Made by a program: the position numbers and the translations under genes
Notes under the pieces: model-generated
The model's input: only the letters and a program-made list of their open reading frames with translations
The model's database searches: none
Told to the model about the DNA's origin: nothing
NCBI GenBank assembly: GCA_007116915.1
Contig: SKHQ01000039.1
Coordinates: 1-27,198, forward strand
From: Candidatus Methanomethylophilaceae archaeon
GTDB taxonomy: Archaea > Thermoplasmatota > Thermoplasmata > Methanomassiliicoccales > Methanomethylophilaceae
DNA: 27,198 nt
Direction: 5' to 3'
Part shown: piece by piece, positions 1-8,086 of the stretch
Layout: every line of letters starts with the position of its first letter
How positions within the stretch are numbered: position 1 is the first letter of the stretch

Positions 1-34
1 AAATCTTTTCAAGCCCCAACCACTAACCCTTGAC

Positions 35-1204
35 ATGAATCTCAGTGCTGCAGAGCAGCGGATACTCGACGGTGAGGAGGGCGACGGCGCCCGTAAGGCC
101 TTGGAACTTGTTGTGGCCTTGGGAAAGATATACGGTGCCGATGACCTCGTCCCCATAACCTCCGCCCATGTTTCGGGTGTTTCCTACAAGACCATAGGGG
201 ACGGCGGTATCGCCTATCTCGAGCATGTATCCCAGGGAGCCAAGGTCCGCGTTCCCAGCACACTCAACCCTTCCGGCATGGACAGTGTCCGATGGCGGGA
301 GATGGGCGTCAGCGAGGAATTCGCCGCCAAACAGCTGCATATCATCGATCTCTATGGTAGTATGGGTGTTGAGACCAGCTGCTCCTGCACCCCTTACCTT
401 TCCAATAATGTGCCGACCAAAGGGGATCATGTAGCCTGGGCCGAGTCCTCAGCCCTTTCCATGGTCAACTCCATGATCGGCGCTCGCACCAACCGAGAGG
501 GCGGACCAGGTGCATTGGCCGCGGCCATAGTGGGCCGCACCGCCAACTACGGCCTGCATCTCAAAGAAAACCGCGCTCCCACTGTGGTTGTGGAGACGGA
601 CATCGATGGCAGTCTTTTCTCACATTCATTATTGGGGCAGGCGGTCGGCTCACGCATCGGGAATGGAATACCTTACTTCCGCGGCATTAGGCCGGACTGG
701 GAGGAGGCGAAGATAATGGCGGCAGCAATGGCAGCATCAGGTGCGGTGGCCATGTTCCACGTTGAGGACCACACTCCCGAATCATCCGAGCATTCGATCG
801 ACGGTCTGGAAATCATACACATCGGTGAGGCTGAATTGAGAGATGCTCAGGATTCGCTCACCGTGGTCGAGGACGTTGAGCTCATCGCCTTCGGATGTCC
901 TCACCTGTCAATTCGTGAAGTGAAAGAGATGTCATCCTATCTGGACGGAAAGGAGAAGCGGTCGGATGTCAAGGTGTGGTTCTGCACCTCTCGTGAGGTC
1001 CGCGATGCCCTTCCGGCCGAAGTGGCAATCCTGGAGAGGTTTGGTACGGTCCTTGCGGACACCTGTATGGTGGTGACGCCGGTGGAGGGTTTGTTCGAAC
1101 GTTCCGCCAGTGATTCGGCCAAAGCCTGTAACTACCTCCCCACACTCTGTTCGCAGAAAGTACGTTGTGATTCATTCCAGACTCTCATGGAGGTGGTGTT
1201 GTGA
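35..1204 (+). CDS. Aconitase X large (catalytic) subunit, probable phosphomevalonate dehydratase large subunit
   Basis: A 389-residue protein of the aconitase X (DUF521) catalytic family. In archaea the separate large/small pair dehydrates 5-phosphomevalonate to trans-anhydromevalonate 5-phosphate in the archaeal mevalonate pathway to isoprenoid lipids. Family-typical blocks are visible: an N-terminal helix with LDGEEG, the ITSAHVSGVSYKTIGDGG stretch (about 42-58), and cysteines in ETSCSCTP (C116, C118), FGCPH (C288) and DTCMVVTP (C344) that can supply an Fe-S cluster. Length is normal for the family. The next gene encodes the small swivel subunit and starts at this gene's stop codon, so the two are translationally coupled. 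Only 34 nt precede the start, so the promoter is mostly outside the window. The substrate is inferred from the archaeal pairing; bacterial aconitase X proteins act on hydroxyproline derivatives instead. Confidence 0.88.
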   Translation: MNLSAAEQRILDGEEGDGARKALELVVALGKIYGADDLVPITSAHVSGVSYKTIGDGGIAYLEHVSQGAKVRVPSTLNPSGMDSVRWREMGVSEEFAAKQLHIIDLYGSMGVETSCSCTPYLSNNVPTKGDHVAWAESSALSMVNSMIGARTNREGGPGALAAAIVGRTANYGLHLKENRAPTVVVETDIDGSLFSHSLLGQAVGSRIGNGIPYFRGIRPDWEEAKIMAAAMAASGAVAMFHVEDHTPESSEHSIDGLEIIHIGEAELRDAQDSLTVVEDVELIAFGCPHLSIREVKEMSSYLDGKEKRSDVKVWFCTSREVRDALPAEVAILERFGTVLADTCMVVTPVEGLFERSASDSAKACNYLPTLCSQKVRCDSFQTLMEVVL

Positions 1205-1965
1205 TGATCAACGGACGTGCGATAGCCAGCGGTAGGGTTGAAGGGAAGGTATTGGTCCTGAACGAAGATTTCAGTTTCCTCGGCGGAGTGGACACCGCAA
1301 CGGGTGAGTTGCGTGTGGGGGAAGGCGGTAACATCTCTGGAAAGATATTCGCTTTCCGTCGTGGTAAGGGCTCTACCGTCGGCTCTTACACAATATTCGA
1401 CCTCAAATCCAAAGGTCTTGCTCCGGTCGGTATAGTCAATGTCACAGCGGAGACGATTGTGACCACCGGTGCCGTGATAGCGGACATACCTCTTGTGGAC
1501 GGGATCGATATTGATGTATTGTGTAACGGAGACCGCGCCATACTCGATGGCGACACCGGCACAATTGAACTACCGGACCTCGAACTACGCGAGGTCGTCA
1601 CCGGTATAGTGAGGCGCGGGGACAGCATCCTTTTGATGCGCCGCAGTGACGAGGAGAATCATTTCCCCCGTCGCTGGGGCGGGGCCTCCGGTAGTATTGA
1701 GGCAGGAGAGGGGCCAGAGGAGGCTGCCTGCCGTGAACTCAGGGAGGAGACGCAGATCGATGCCCATCCGGTTTTGATAGGCGTACCGTTCCTGGTCCGC
1801 GGGGATGGGATAATATGGAGGGTCCATCCGGTGCTGTTCGAGTCTGAAATTGAACCTACCTTGAACTGGGAGCATTGCGACTACCGTTGGGTAAGCCCTG
1901 CGGAATCGGCCGGAATGGACACCGTCCCCCGTCTCGACGAGGTCCTGGTGCGTCTTGGACTCTGA
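1204..1965 (+). CDS. Aconitase X small (swivel) subunit fused to a C-terminal Nudix hydrolase domain
   Basis: Residues 1 to about 128 are the aconitase X small-subunit swivel domain (DUF126), recognisable from the RRGKGSTVGSYTIFDL stretch near residue 53-68 and by its place directly after the large subunit. This domain alone is usually about 130 residues. Here the frame continues into a second domain (about 130-253) with a nearly complete Nudix box: G, five residues, E, seven residues, REL-x-EE, with Q where the last Gly normally stands. The likely start is ATG 1204, overlapping the upstream TGA by one base, with GGAGGTG 8-14 nt upstream; an in-frame GTG lies at 1201. The swivel domain should complete the dehydratase active site. 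The Nudix substrate is unknown; a prenyl or nucleoside diphosphate is possible. The stop abuts the ileS stop on the other strand. Confidence 0.85.
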   Translation: MINGRAIASGRVEGKVLVLNEDFSFLGGVDTATGELRVGEGGNISGKIFAFRRGKGSTVGSYTIFDLKSKGLAPVGIVNVTAETIVTTGAVIADIPLVDGIDIDVLCNGDRAILDGDTGTIELPDLELREVVTGIVRRGDSILLMRRSDEENHFPRRWGGASGSIEAGEGPEEAACRELREETQIDAHPVLIGVPFLVRGDGIIWRVHPVLFESEIEPTLNWEHCDYRWVSPAESAGMDTVPRLDEVLVRLGL

Positions 1966-4900
1966 TCAGAGTAGGATATCGGACTCCTTCTCCAACAGGC
2001 TGAGTTCGTGGGCGTCCAAGGCCTTTCCGTTGATATCGAACACCAGCACACCATCCCTGACAGAGGCTTGATCCCTTAGGTTCTGAACCAATCTCAGCAC
2101 CGACAGGAAGTCGTTGTTGGTGATCAGGTATTCCAGCCCCTCAACGAGTATGGCCGCCTTCCCTCTCTCCAGACTCAGGGATATCAGTTGCTCCAGGCGG
2201 TAAAGCTCACGGGGGTTGAAGGAGTTAGCCTTGGATATGCTGGAAAGCCATATGACGTTGTCATCGCTAAGTTCCTTGCTTATGGGCAGTTTCTCCGGCG
2301 GGGTCCTGGTGATCAACAGGGGTTTCATTCCCTTGGAGATGGCGGCACGCAGGATGGCCTGTCCTTTCTCGGCTTTGTTAACGGCCATGTAAACGTTGCC
2401 AGGCTCAATCTTCAACTCCTGCACGTGGACTGGCTCGGATTTCTTGTTATCGGTGTCCACCGGCTTGACGGGTACACCCTCGGACTTCTTCAGATGCTCA
2501 ACGATCTTCATCGCCTCGGCGATACGAATGCCGGGGATGCTGAGTATCTCCTTACCGGTCAACGCATCCAGGCTCTCTTTGTCGTAATGGCCTGCATGGT
2601 TGAGTGCAATCACATCGTCATTGCTGAGGAAGGCCATATCCGCGAACGCCTGGTTAACCTGTGACAGTTGCAACGGTTTGAGACTTATGTGCACATCCTT
2701 GCCTTGGATGTCCCATGCCTTGGATCCTTCCGCAGGTTCCTCGTTGAATGAGATGGACCTCGATCGGGTCTCCTTCATGATATGGTTGCGCCATTGGTTG
2801 AAATAGGCACGCAGCCGCTGCTCAGCGGACACGTCGGTCTTTATGTACTCCTCGACGTCCAGTTTCAGATCCTTACGCATCTGTTGTATGCGTCGTATGA
2901 GCTCACGGGTGTAACCCTCGGCCTCGATCTCCGGGGACATCTCAAAGTCCAGATACAACAATCCGGAAGAGAAATCCGCCGAGGAGACGCTCTTGGGAAG
3001 GTCCAACCTGAAGGTGACCATGTTCGGTTCTATCTTCAGGTACTGTCCTTCTATTCCGATCTCATAGGTGCCTTTGCTGACTGCGCTCTTGACCATGGCG
3101 GCAGGGCGGCTCTCCAGCAACTTGGCGATCTTTGAAGACCATTGACGGTAGACCTTCCCGATGGCATCGGGGTTTGGTATCACGTGCAATACGAGGGCGT
3201 CCCACTCCTTGTCAGGTTCAACGAAGGAGATATTCTTGACATTGGCCTGTTGCATCAGGACATCACTGAAAAGTTCTATCGAACTGTTGACCAGTTCGGT
3301 GGTACCTTTCACGACCATCCTCTTCATCGGCCAGCGTAGCTTGACGTTTCGGCGCTGCCTCTCGGAGGCGCAGATCTCCACAATCTCCTGGACCATGGCC
3401 ATGCTCAGCTCCATACTGTCATCGATGAGCGACTCGTTGAAGCTAGGCCAGTCGGTCATATGGACGCTTTCCAGTCGTCCGTCCATATTGGTATAGATCT
3501 CCTCAGTGATATGAGGACAGAACGGAGCCAGGAGTCTGGTGACACTCATTATCGAATAGTGGAGTGTGAAATAGGCGGCCTGTTTGTCATGGTCGCCCTC
3601 CTCGCTCCACATCCTGTCCCTGATCAGTCTCACATACCAGCGTGACAGGTCTTCAAGGATGTAATTTTCAATGGCTCTTGCCGCCTTGTGTATGTTGCGG
3701 TTCTCGATGTTCTCGCTGACCTCTTTGCGCATCTTCTCGGTCCGGGATATCATCCAACGGTCCTCGTTGCGGAAATGAGCCTCCATATCAGTCATTTTTT
3801 GCTTATATGGCTCGTAGGAGTCCAAACTCATGTATGTGGAGGCGAAGTTGACAACGTTCCATAATGTGTTCAAGGTCTTCCGGGCATTGCGAGGTCCCTC
3901 CTTTTGGAAAGCAGTATCCTCCCAGGGCGCGTTGGCCTTGAGCATGTATAAGCGCAGGGCATCGGCTCCGTGCTCGTTGATTATCTCCAAAGGCTCTATG
4001 ACGTTGCCTTTGCTCTTACTCATCTTCTGGCCTTTGGAATCCAGCATCCAACCATGCATCAGCACCTCTTCATAGGGGCTTTGGTCGAAAGATATGACGC
4101 CGGATGCGAGTTGGGAATAGAACCATCCTCGGGTCTGGTCATGGGCCTCGGTTATGAACCGTCCCGGGAACCACTTGTCGAACTGTCTCTTGTCGGAGGG
4201 ATAGTTGAGACATGCCCACGATGCGACACCGGAGTCAAACCAGACATCAAGAACATCCTGGACACGGTGCATCTCACCGCTGCAACGGATGCAAGGGAAT
4301 GTGATGGTGTCAATCCAAGGTCGGTGGGGTTCGATACCCTCTATGTAACCCCGTCCTTCAGAGAGCTGGTCGAAGGTTCCGATGACCTTCTTCTCGCCAC
4401 AGGAACACTCCCAGATGGGTAGGGGGATCCCCCAGTATCTCTGCCGGGATATGCACCAGTCGCGGGCGCCTTCCACCCAGTTCAGCTGACGCGAGCTACC
4501 GGCCCAGTCCGGACTCCATTTGACTCTGGAGACTTCGGAGGCCATCTTCTCCTTTATACTATCGACTTTGATGAACCATTGATTGGTGTTGCGGAATATG
4601 ACTGATGAGCGGCACCTCCAACAATGTCCGTAACGGTGGTCGGTGCCGTGGTTGTGTAATAAAACCTCTCGATCCTGTAGGTATTGGAGTATGTCAGCGT
4701 TGGTCCCACGGGCTTTGCGACCCTGGTATTCGGGGACGGCCGCGGTGAACCTTCCCGACTCGTCCACAGGGCAGAATGGTTGCAGCCCGTAGCGCTTACC
4801 GGTCTCGAAGTCATCAGGACCGTGCCCGGGTGCGGTGTGCACGATACCGGTGTTGGCATCCTCAACATAATCAGCGAGGACGATACGGTGCGTCCATTCG

Positions 4901-5820
4901 CTGTGTTTCAGGTGTTGCTCGTTGATATTGAACGGAGGATTATAGTACCTGCCCTCAAGCTCTTTGCCGCTGAAGGTCTTCACCACTTCGAAACCGTCAT
5001 AACCGGCCAATTCGGCGACGTTCTCGATCTGCGACTCGGCGATGATGAGTCTCTCCACCCTCCCTTTGTCCGACATATCCACCATGGCGTATGTCAACTC
5101 GGGATGGACGGCCACCGCCATGTTGGCAGGGATGGTCCAAGGGGTCGTCGTCCATATGACGACCGAGGTATTGGGATCATCGGAAAGAGGGAACTTGACG
5201 AATATCGACGGGTCCTCCTCATCCCAGTACTCTATCTCCGCCTCAGCCAATGCTGTCTCACAGCGGGGACACCAGGATAGGACACGGTCGTCGGCCACCA
5301 ACAATTCACGTTTGTGGGCCCGCTCGATGGTCCACCAGGCAGCCTCGATATATTCCGGTTTTATCGTTAGGTAAGGGTTGTCCCAGTCCATCCAGACCCC
5401 GAGTTGTTTGAACTGGTCACTCATGCTTCCATGTAGTTTCATGGCGAATTTCTTGCAGATGTCGACGAAACGGTCGATGCCGTACTCCTCGATCTCCTGC
5501 TTGGATCTGACACCGACCTCCTTCTCCACCTGCACTTCTATCGGCAGACCGTGCATGTCGAAACCAGGCTGGTCCCTGACATTCAGACCGTTCATCCGCC
5601 AGTAGCGGATGAGCGTGTCCTTCAGAGTCTTGTTCATGGCGGTGCCAAGGTGAATTGACCCGGTGGTGTAGGGGGGACCGTCGAGGAAGTAGAAATCGGG
5701 GCCGTCCTCCCTCATCTTCTTGGTCTTGGTGTAAATCTCCTTCGAGTCCCAATGGCGTTGGATCTCGGTTTCCATCTTTGCGGGTTCATAATTCGGTCGG
5801 ACCTGCTTTATCATCGCCAT
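1966..5820 (-). CDS. ileS: Isoleucyl-tRNA synthetase with a C-terminal HhH plus DUF835-like extension
   Basis: Class I synthetase charging tRNA-Ile. The ATP-binding HIGH signature appears as HLGT at residues 57-60 after LDGPPYTTGSI, and the KMSKS loop as KMSKSKGN. Cysteine pairs (WCPRC, ECSCG, FPCIRC) fit zinc sites, and the CP1 editing region and anticodon-binding domain follow normally. Archaeal IleRS is normally about 1050 residues; this one is 1284. The extra roughly 230 residues contain a helix-hairpin-helix-like segment (LTGKEILSIPGIRIAEA, about 1085-1105), a charged linker, and a domain from about 1140 to the end that resembles DUF835 (VYMAVNKAEKGQAI near its start, ILVEGLEYLITNNDF, then a terminal ELSLLEKESD). 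The extension is in frame without a break. A TATA box and a short leader containing an inverted repeat lie upstream, so it seems transcribed separately from fen1. Confidence 0.97.
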   Translation of the reverse strand: MAMIKQVRPNYEPAKMETEIQRHWDSKEIYTKTKKMREDGPDFYFLDGPPYTTGSIHLGTAMNKTLKDTLIRYWRMNGLNVRDQPGFDMHGLPIEVQVEKEVGVRSKQEIEEYGIDRFVDICKKFAMKLHGSMSDQFKQLGVWMDWDNPYLTIKPEYIEAAWWTIERAHKRELLVADDRVLSWCPRCETALAEAEIEYWDEEDPSIFVKFPLSDDPNTSVVIWTTTPWTIPANMAVAVHPELTYAMVDMSDKGRVERLIIAESQIENVAELAGYDGFEVVKTFSGKELEGRYYNPPFNINEQHLKHSEWTHRIVLADYVEDANTGIVHTAPGHGPDDFETGKRYGLQPFCPVDESGRFTAAVPEYQGRKARGTNADILQYLQDREVLLHNHGTDHRYGHCWRCRSSVIFRNTNQWFIKVDSIKEKMASEVSRVKWSPDWAGSSRQLNWVEGARDWCISRQRYWGIPLPIWECSCGEKKVIGTFDQLSEGRGYIEGIEPHRPWIDTITFPCIRCSGEMHRVQDVLDVWFDSGVASWACLNYPSDKRQFDKWFPGRFITEAHDQTRGWFYSQLASGVISFDQSPYEEVLMHGWMLDSKGQKMSKSKGNVIEPLEIINEHGADALRLYMLKANAPWEDTAFQKEGPRNARKTLNTLWNVVNFASTYMSLDSYEPYKQKMTDMEAHFRNEDRWMISRTEKMRKEVSENIENRNIHKAARAIENYILEDLSRWYVRLIRDRMWSEEGDHDKQAAYFTLHYSIMSVTRLLAPFCPHITEEIYTNMDGRLESVHMTDWPSFNESLIDDSMELSMAMVQEIVEICASERQRRNVKLRWPMKRMVVKGTTELVNSSIELFSDVLMQQANVKNISFVEPDKEWDALVLHVIPNPDAIGKVYRQWSSKIAKLLESRPAAMVKSAVSKGTYEIGIEGQYLKIEPNMVTFRLDLPKSVSSADFSSGLLYLDFEMSPEIEAEGYTRELIRRIQQMRKDLKLDVEEYIKTDVSAEQRLRAYFNQWRNHIMKETRSRSISFNEEPAEGSKAWDIQGKDVHISLKPLQLSQVNQAFADMAFLSNDDVIALNHAGHYDKESLDALTGKEILSIPGIRIAEAMKIVEHLKKSEGVPVKPVDTDNKKSEPVHVQELKIEPGNVYMAVNKAEKGQAILRAAISKGMKPLLITRTPPEKLPISKELSDDNVIWLSSISKANSFNPRELYRLEQLISLSLERGKAAILVEGLEYLITNNDFLSVLRLVQNLRDQASVRDGVLVFDINGKALDAHELSLLEKESDILL

Positions 5821-5829
5821 GCCCCTTCC

Positions 5830-5854
5830 TGGGAGGAACTGTCTTGCCCTCCCA
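5830..5854 (-). promoter_or_regulatory. Inverted repeat in the ileS leader
   Basis: Perfect 7-bp arms (TGGGAGG and CCTCCCA) separated by 11 nt lie just upstream of the ileS purine-rich ribosome binding site (GGAAGGGG on the minus strand) and about 10 nt before the start codon. It could form a leader hairpin or be a protein-binding site. It lies close to the predicted transcription start, so it may be only partly transcribed. Confidence 0.4.
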
Positions 5855-5872
5855 CATGGCGATTATCGACAT

Positions 5873-5882
5873 CATTTATAAA
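5873..5882 (-). promoter_or_regulatory. TATA box of ileS
   Basis: On the minus strand the sequence reads TTTATAAATG, preceded by an A/T-rich stretch. Its centre is about 57 nt upstream of the ileS start, which predicts a leader of about 30 nt. Confidence 0.6.
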
Positions 5883-5893
5883 TAATTGTCTTA

Positions 5894-6925
5894 TCAAAAG
5901 AACATGTCCAGGGACTTCTGACGACCGCTATTCTCTATCTCCTGCCTGCCTTGCTGCAGTTTATCAATCGTAGATGAGACCCGTTCCGGTGAGAAGTCAT
6001 GCTTCTCGCAGAGGAATTCCGCCAAGCCATCCCGGTCGATATCCTTCATCGAGAGGTCGTAATCCTCGTTGTAAGAGCCGTTGAGGAATATGTCCATCAC
6101 GCTCTCGTAGCCCGGCATCTCCATGCCGAGGTGTTCCAATGAGGCTTCAATGCTACCGTGTTTGCGGATGAGTGCCAGACCTCTTTTTGGACCTATCCCC
6201 GATATGCCGGTGTTGAAGTCGGTCCCCATCATCACACACATCTGAACCAGTTCCTCCCGGCTAATATTCAGGGATTCCAACACCTTGGGCAACTCGAGCA
6301 TCTCCACTCTGACGTTGCGGTACACGTTCTTCCCCGGCATCTTGCGTCTGCCGGTTATGTTGATGTTCCTGACAAGACGAGGAGCTCCGAACAAAAGACT
6401 GTCAAAATCCTGAGAGGATACGGCCCACACATCACCTTTGATGCACATATGTGCCGCCTGCGCCTCTCCTTCCATCGGCGCCTCAATGACCGGGATGCCC
6501 ATTAGGTCGAGCAGTTCCCGTGAGGATTCCAACACATCTTTGGTCATGCGCGAGGATTGCATGGCCTTGCTGTAGGCTCTCTCCATATCACCATCATCGA
6601 GGGCGGCCTCCCAATCCTTTATAGCGGCCTCACGCCGCTCCCTCCTTTCCTTGACGGTGTCCAGCTTCAATTCGTGTATCCTGCCGTCAAACACGTAACA
6701 TGGTCTGATACCCTGCTCCATCAGGGCGACGTTGCGGTACAGAAGCCCGGAGAGATGTGAGGTGACATTACCGGCATGGTCCATCAATGGTGTGCCATCC
6801 GGCTGTCTGATTATGGAGAGGAATTGATAAATCGTGTTGTGGGCGTCAACAGCCAGTGTCCGGTTTGCAAGGTCCCGCAATTCAAGCTCCTTAGGCTCGA
6901 GGATCCCGGATAGATTGACACCCAT
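5894..6925 (-). CDS. fen: Flap endonuclease 1 (FEN-1/XPG family)
   Basis: Structure-specific 5' nuclease that removes flaps during Okazaki fragment maturation and repair. The 343-residue length is normal for archaeal FEN-1. Metal-binding acidic residues appear in the expected order: D27 (VDAHNT), D80 (YVFDGR), E152 and E154 (MEGEAQAAH), D173 and D175 (SSQDFDSLLFG), followed by the helix-three-turn-helix region around GTDFNTGISGIGPKRG. The C-terminus is QKSLDMFF, a canonical PIP box for binding PCNA. The start MGVNLSGI matches the N-terminus of the family, which is processed so the glycine becomes terminal. It lies 10 nt after the two-TM gene and is probably co-transcribed with that gene and rpe. 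Confidence 0.97.
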   Translation of the reverse strand: MGVNLSGILEPKELELRDLANRTLAVDAHNTIYQFLSIIRQPDGTPLMDHAGNVTSHLSGLLYRNVALMEQGIRPCYVFDGRIHELKLDTVKERRERREAAIKDWEAALDDGDMERAYSKAMQSSRMTKDVLESSRELLDLMGIPVIEAPMEGEAQAAHMCIKGDVWAVSSQDFDSLLFGAPRLVRNINITGRRKMPGKNVYRNVRVEMLELPKVLESLNISREELVQMCVMMGTDFNTGISGIGPKRGLALIRKHGSIEASLEHLGMEMPGYESVMDIFLNGSYNEDYDLSMKDIDRDGLAEFLCEKHDFSPERVSSTIDKLQQGRQEIENSGRQKSLDMFF

Positions 6926-6935
6926 ATCCTGGACC

Positions 6936-7121
6936 TCAGGAGCGGTCTTCCCTCTCTGGGGTGTTTGGGACGAAGAAAAGCAAGACCCCTACTGTTATCC
7001 ACACCAGCATGACGATGGCGATGCAGATGCTCGAATCAGTCATCAAAGCCCCTAACAGGATGGCCGCTGGTATTATCAGGAACACCGCTGCTTGTAACAA
7101 TCTGTCGTTTGAAAGGCTCAT
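6936..7121 (-). CDS. Small two-TM membrane protein
   Basis: A 61-residue protein if started at ATG 7121, which gives MSLSNDRLL and leaves 5 nt after the rpe stop. A longer start at 7154 would overlap rpe by 28 nt and adds an unremarkable tail. Two hydrophobic segments are visible (about 8-27, AAVFLIIPAAILLGALM; and about 30-50, ICIAIVMLVWITVGVLLFFV), followed by a short charged tail (PNTPEREDRS). No family recognised. It sits between rpe and fen with short gaps on both sides, so it is probably part of the same transcript. It could be a small membrane adaptor, but nothing in the sequence shows this. Confidence 0.65.
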   Translation of the reverse strand: MSLSNDRLLQAAVFLIIPAAILLGALMTDSSICIAIVMLVWITVGVLLFFVPNTPEREDRS

Positions 7122-7126
7122 ACTGT

Positions 7127-7786
7127 TCAACCCTTCCTGCTGAACCCCTTCCACAATTTAATCTCTTCTGCCATGTCCTCGACGCCGAACAACGATGATC
7201 CGGCGGCTAGGACGTTGACACCGGCTTCAACGCAACGTCTACCCGTTTCACGGGTGATGCCCCCATCCACGGAGATCTCGATGTCAAGACCTTTTTCATC
7301 CACTGTTCTGCGGATGGATGCGATCTTCTCCAGACAGTGTTCCTGGAACGACTGCCCTCCGAATCCTGGTTGGACGCTCATCACCAGCACAAGGTCTAGC
7401 ATATCGAGGTATGGTATGATGGAATCTATCGGTGTGCCGGGGTTGAGACTCAAGCCGGCCTTCGCTCCACCGTCCCTTATCACGGTGAGTGCTTCCTCAA
7501 CATTCTCGGTCGTCTCCACATGCAGTGTTATCATGTCCGAACCCGCAGACAGGAAATCTGGTACGTGCTTGATGGGATTGACGATCATCAGATGCACATC
7601 GAATGGCATGTCGCTAACAGGCCTAAGAGCTCTGACGACATGCTGGCCGATGGTAATGTTGGGGACGAACACCCCGTCCATGACATCAATATGTGCCCAA
7701 TCCGCACCGCATCGCTCCAATTTTTGCAAGCCTTCGCCAAGGCGTGACGCATCGGCGGATAGCATGGAGGGGGAGACCTTTATCAT
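7127..7786 (-). CDS. rpe: Ribulose-phosphate 3-epimerase
   Basis: A (beta/alpha)8 epimerase interconverting ribulose 5-phosphate and xylulose 5-phosphate. The hallmarks are all present: the N-terminal SPSMLSADASRLGE, HIDVMDGVFVPNITIG with the catalytic Asp and metal ligand, FDVHLMI, the MSVQPGFGGQSF loop, and ISVDGGIT with the second Asp, ending in the phosphate-binding GSSLFG. About 219 residues is the normal length. Frame-compatible starts are GTG 7789 and ATG 7786; the AGGTG motif runs straight into the ATG, so the exact start is uncertain. It heads a minus-strand cluster with the two-TM gene and fen. Many archaea make pentoses by the reverse ribulose monophosphate route and lack this enzyme, so its presence indicates a non-oxidative pentose phosphate step here. 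Confidence 0.95.
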   Translation of the reverse strand: MIKVSPSMLSADASRLGEGLQKLERCGADWAHIDVMDGVFVPNITIGQHVVRALRPVSDMPFDVHLMIVNPIKHVPDFLSAGSDMITLHVETTENVEEALTVIRDGGAKAGLSLNPGTPIDSIIPYLDMLDLVLVMSVQPGFGGQSFQEHCLEKIASIRRTVDEKGLDIEISVDGGITRETGRRCVEAGVNVLAAGSSLFGVEDMAEEIKLWKGFSRKG

Positions 7787-7835
7787 CACCTCTTGTAAGG
7801 GGTATGTCGTTCTTCATATTTTCGTAGACGCCAGA

Positions 7836-7850
7836 AAAGCATAATATCCA
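7836..7850 (+). promoter_or_regulatory. TATA-like box of the small Cys/His protein gene
   Basis: The A/T-rich AAAGCATAATATCC is centred about 26 nt upstream of ATG 7870, so the transcript is predicted to be leaderless. Confidence 0.5.
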
Positions 7851-7869
7851 CCTGCGGTATAATCAGGGC

Positions 7870-8079
7870 ATGGCCGATAGAACGGAAGCGTCCAGGACTT
7901 GCTCGGTTATTAGTTGCGGCAAGGATGTTGAGAGATCGTTAGGATTCAAGAAGGTCGAAGAGTCTGGACTGGACATCGGAGAGGATGTCGGCAGGAAGGC
8001 CGGACTCTGCAAGGAGCACTACAAGGAATACAAGAAACTGACCAAGAAGGACCGTGTGCTGGAGAGCATCGGCCGTTAG
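7870..8079 (+). CDS. Small Cys/His protein, possible zinc-binding
   Basis: A 69-residue, lysine- and glutamate-rich protein with C11-x4-C16 near the N-terminus and C47-x2-H50 (GLCKEHYKEYKK) toward the C-terminus. Such a CC...CH set could bind one zinc ion. No named family recognised. It starts at a leaderless-type ATG 26 nt after a TATA-like element and ends in TAG 7 nt before the ribonuclease Z start, so the two genes are very likely co-transcribed. A role in RNA processing or translation is only suggested by that neighbour. Reading through the TAG would enter the alternative frame of ribonuclease Z, so it is taken as a true stop. Confidence 0.75.
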   Translation: MADRTEASRTCSVISCGKDVERSLGFKKVEESGLDIGEDVGRKAGLCKEHYKEYKKLTKKDRVLESIGR

Positions 8080-8086
8080 TGGCACC

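Noticed and set aside
1966..5820. Long plus-strand open frames across ileS (for example 2188-2664 and 4684-5280).
   Set aside because: They are antisense to a clear IleRS with all motifs, lack promoters or ribosome binding sites, and encode no recognisable protein.
5830..5854. A T-box riboswitch in front of ileS.
   Set aside because: The leader is only about 30 nt and T-box elements are bacterial; the inverted repeat alone is too small.
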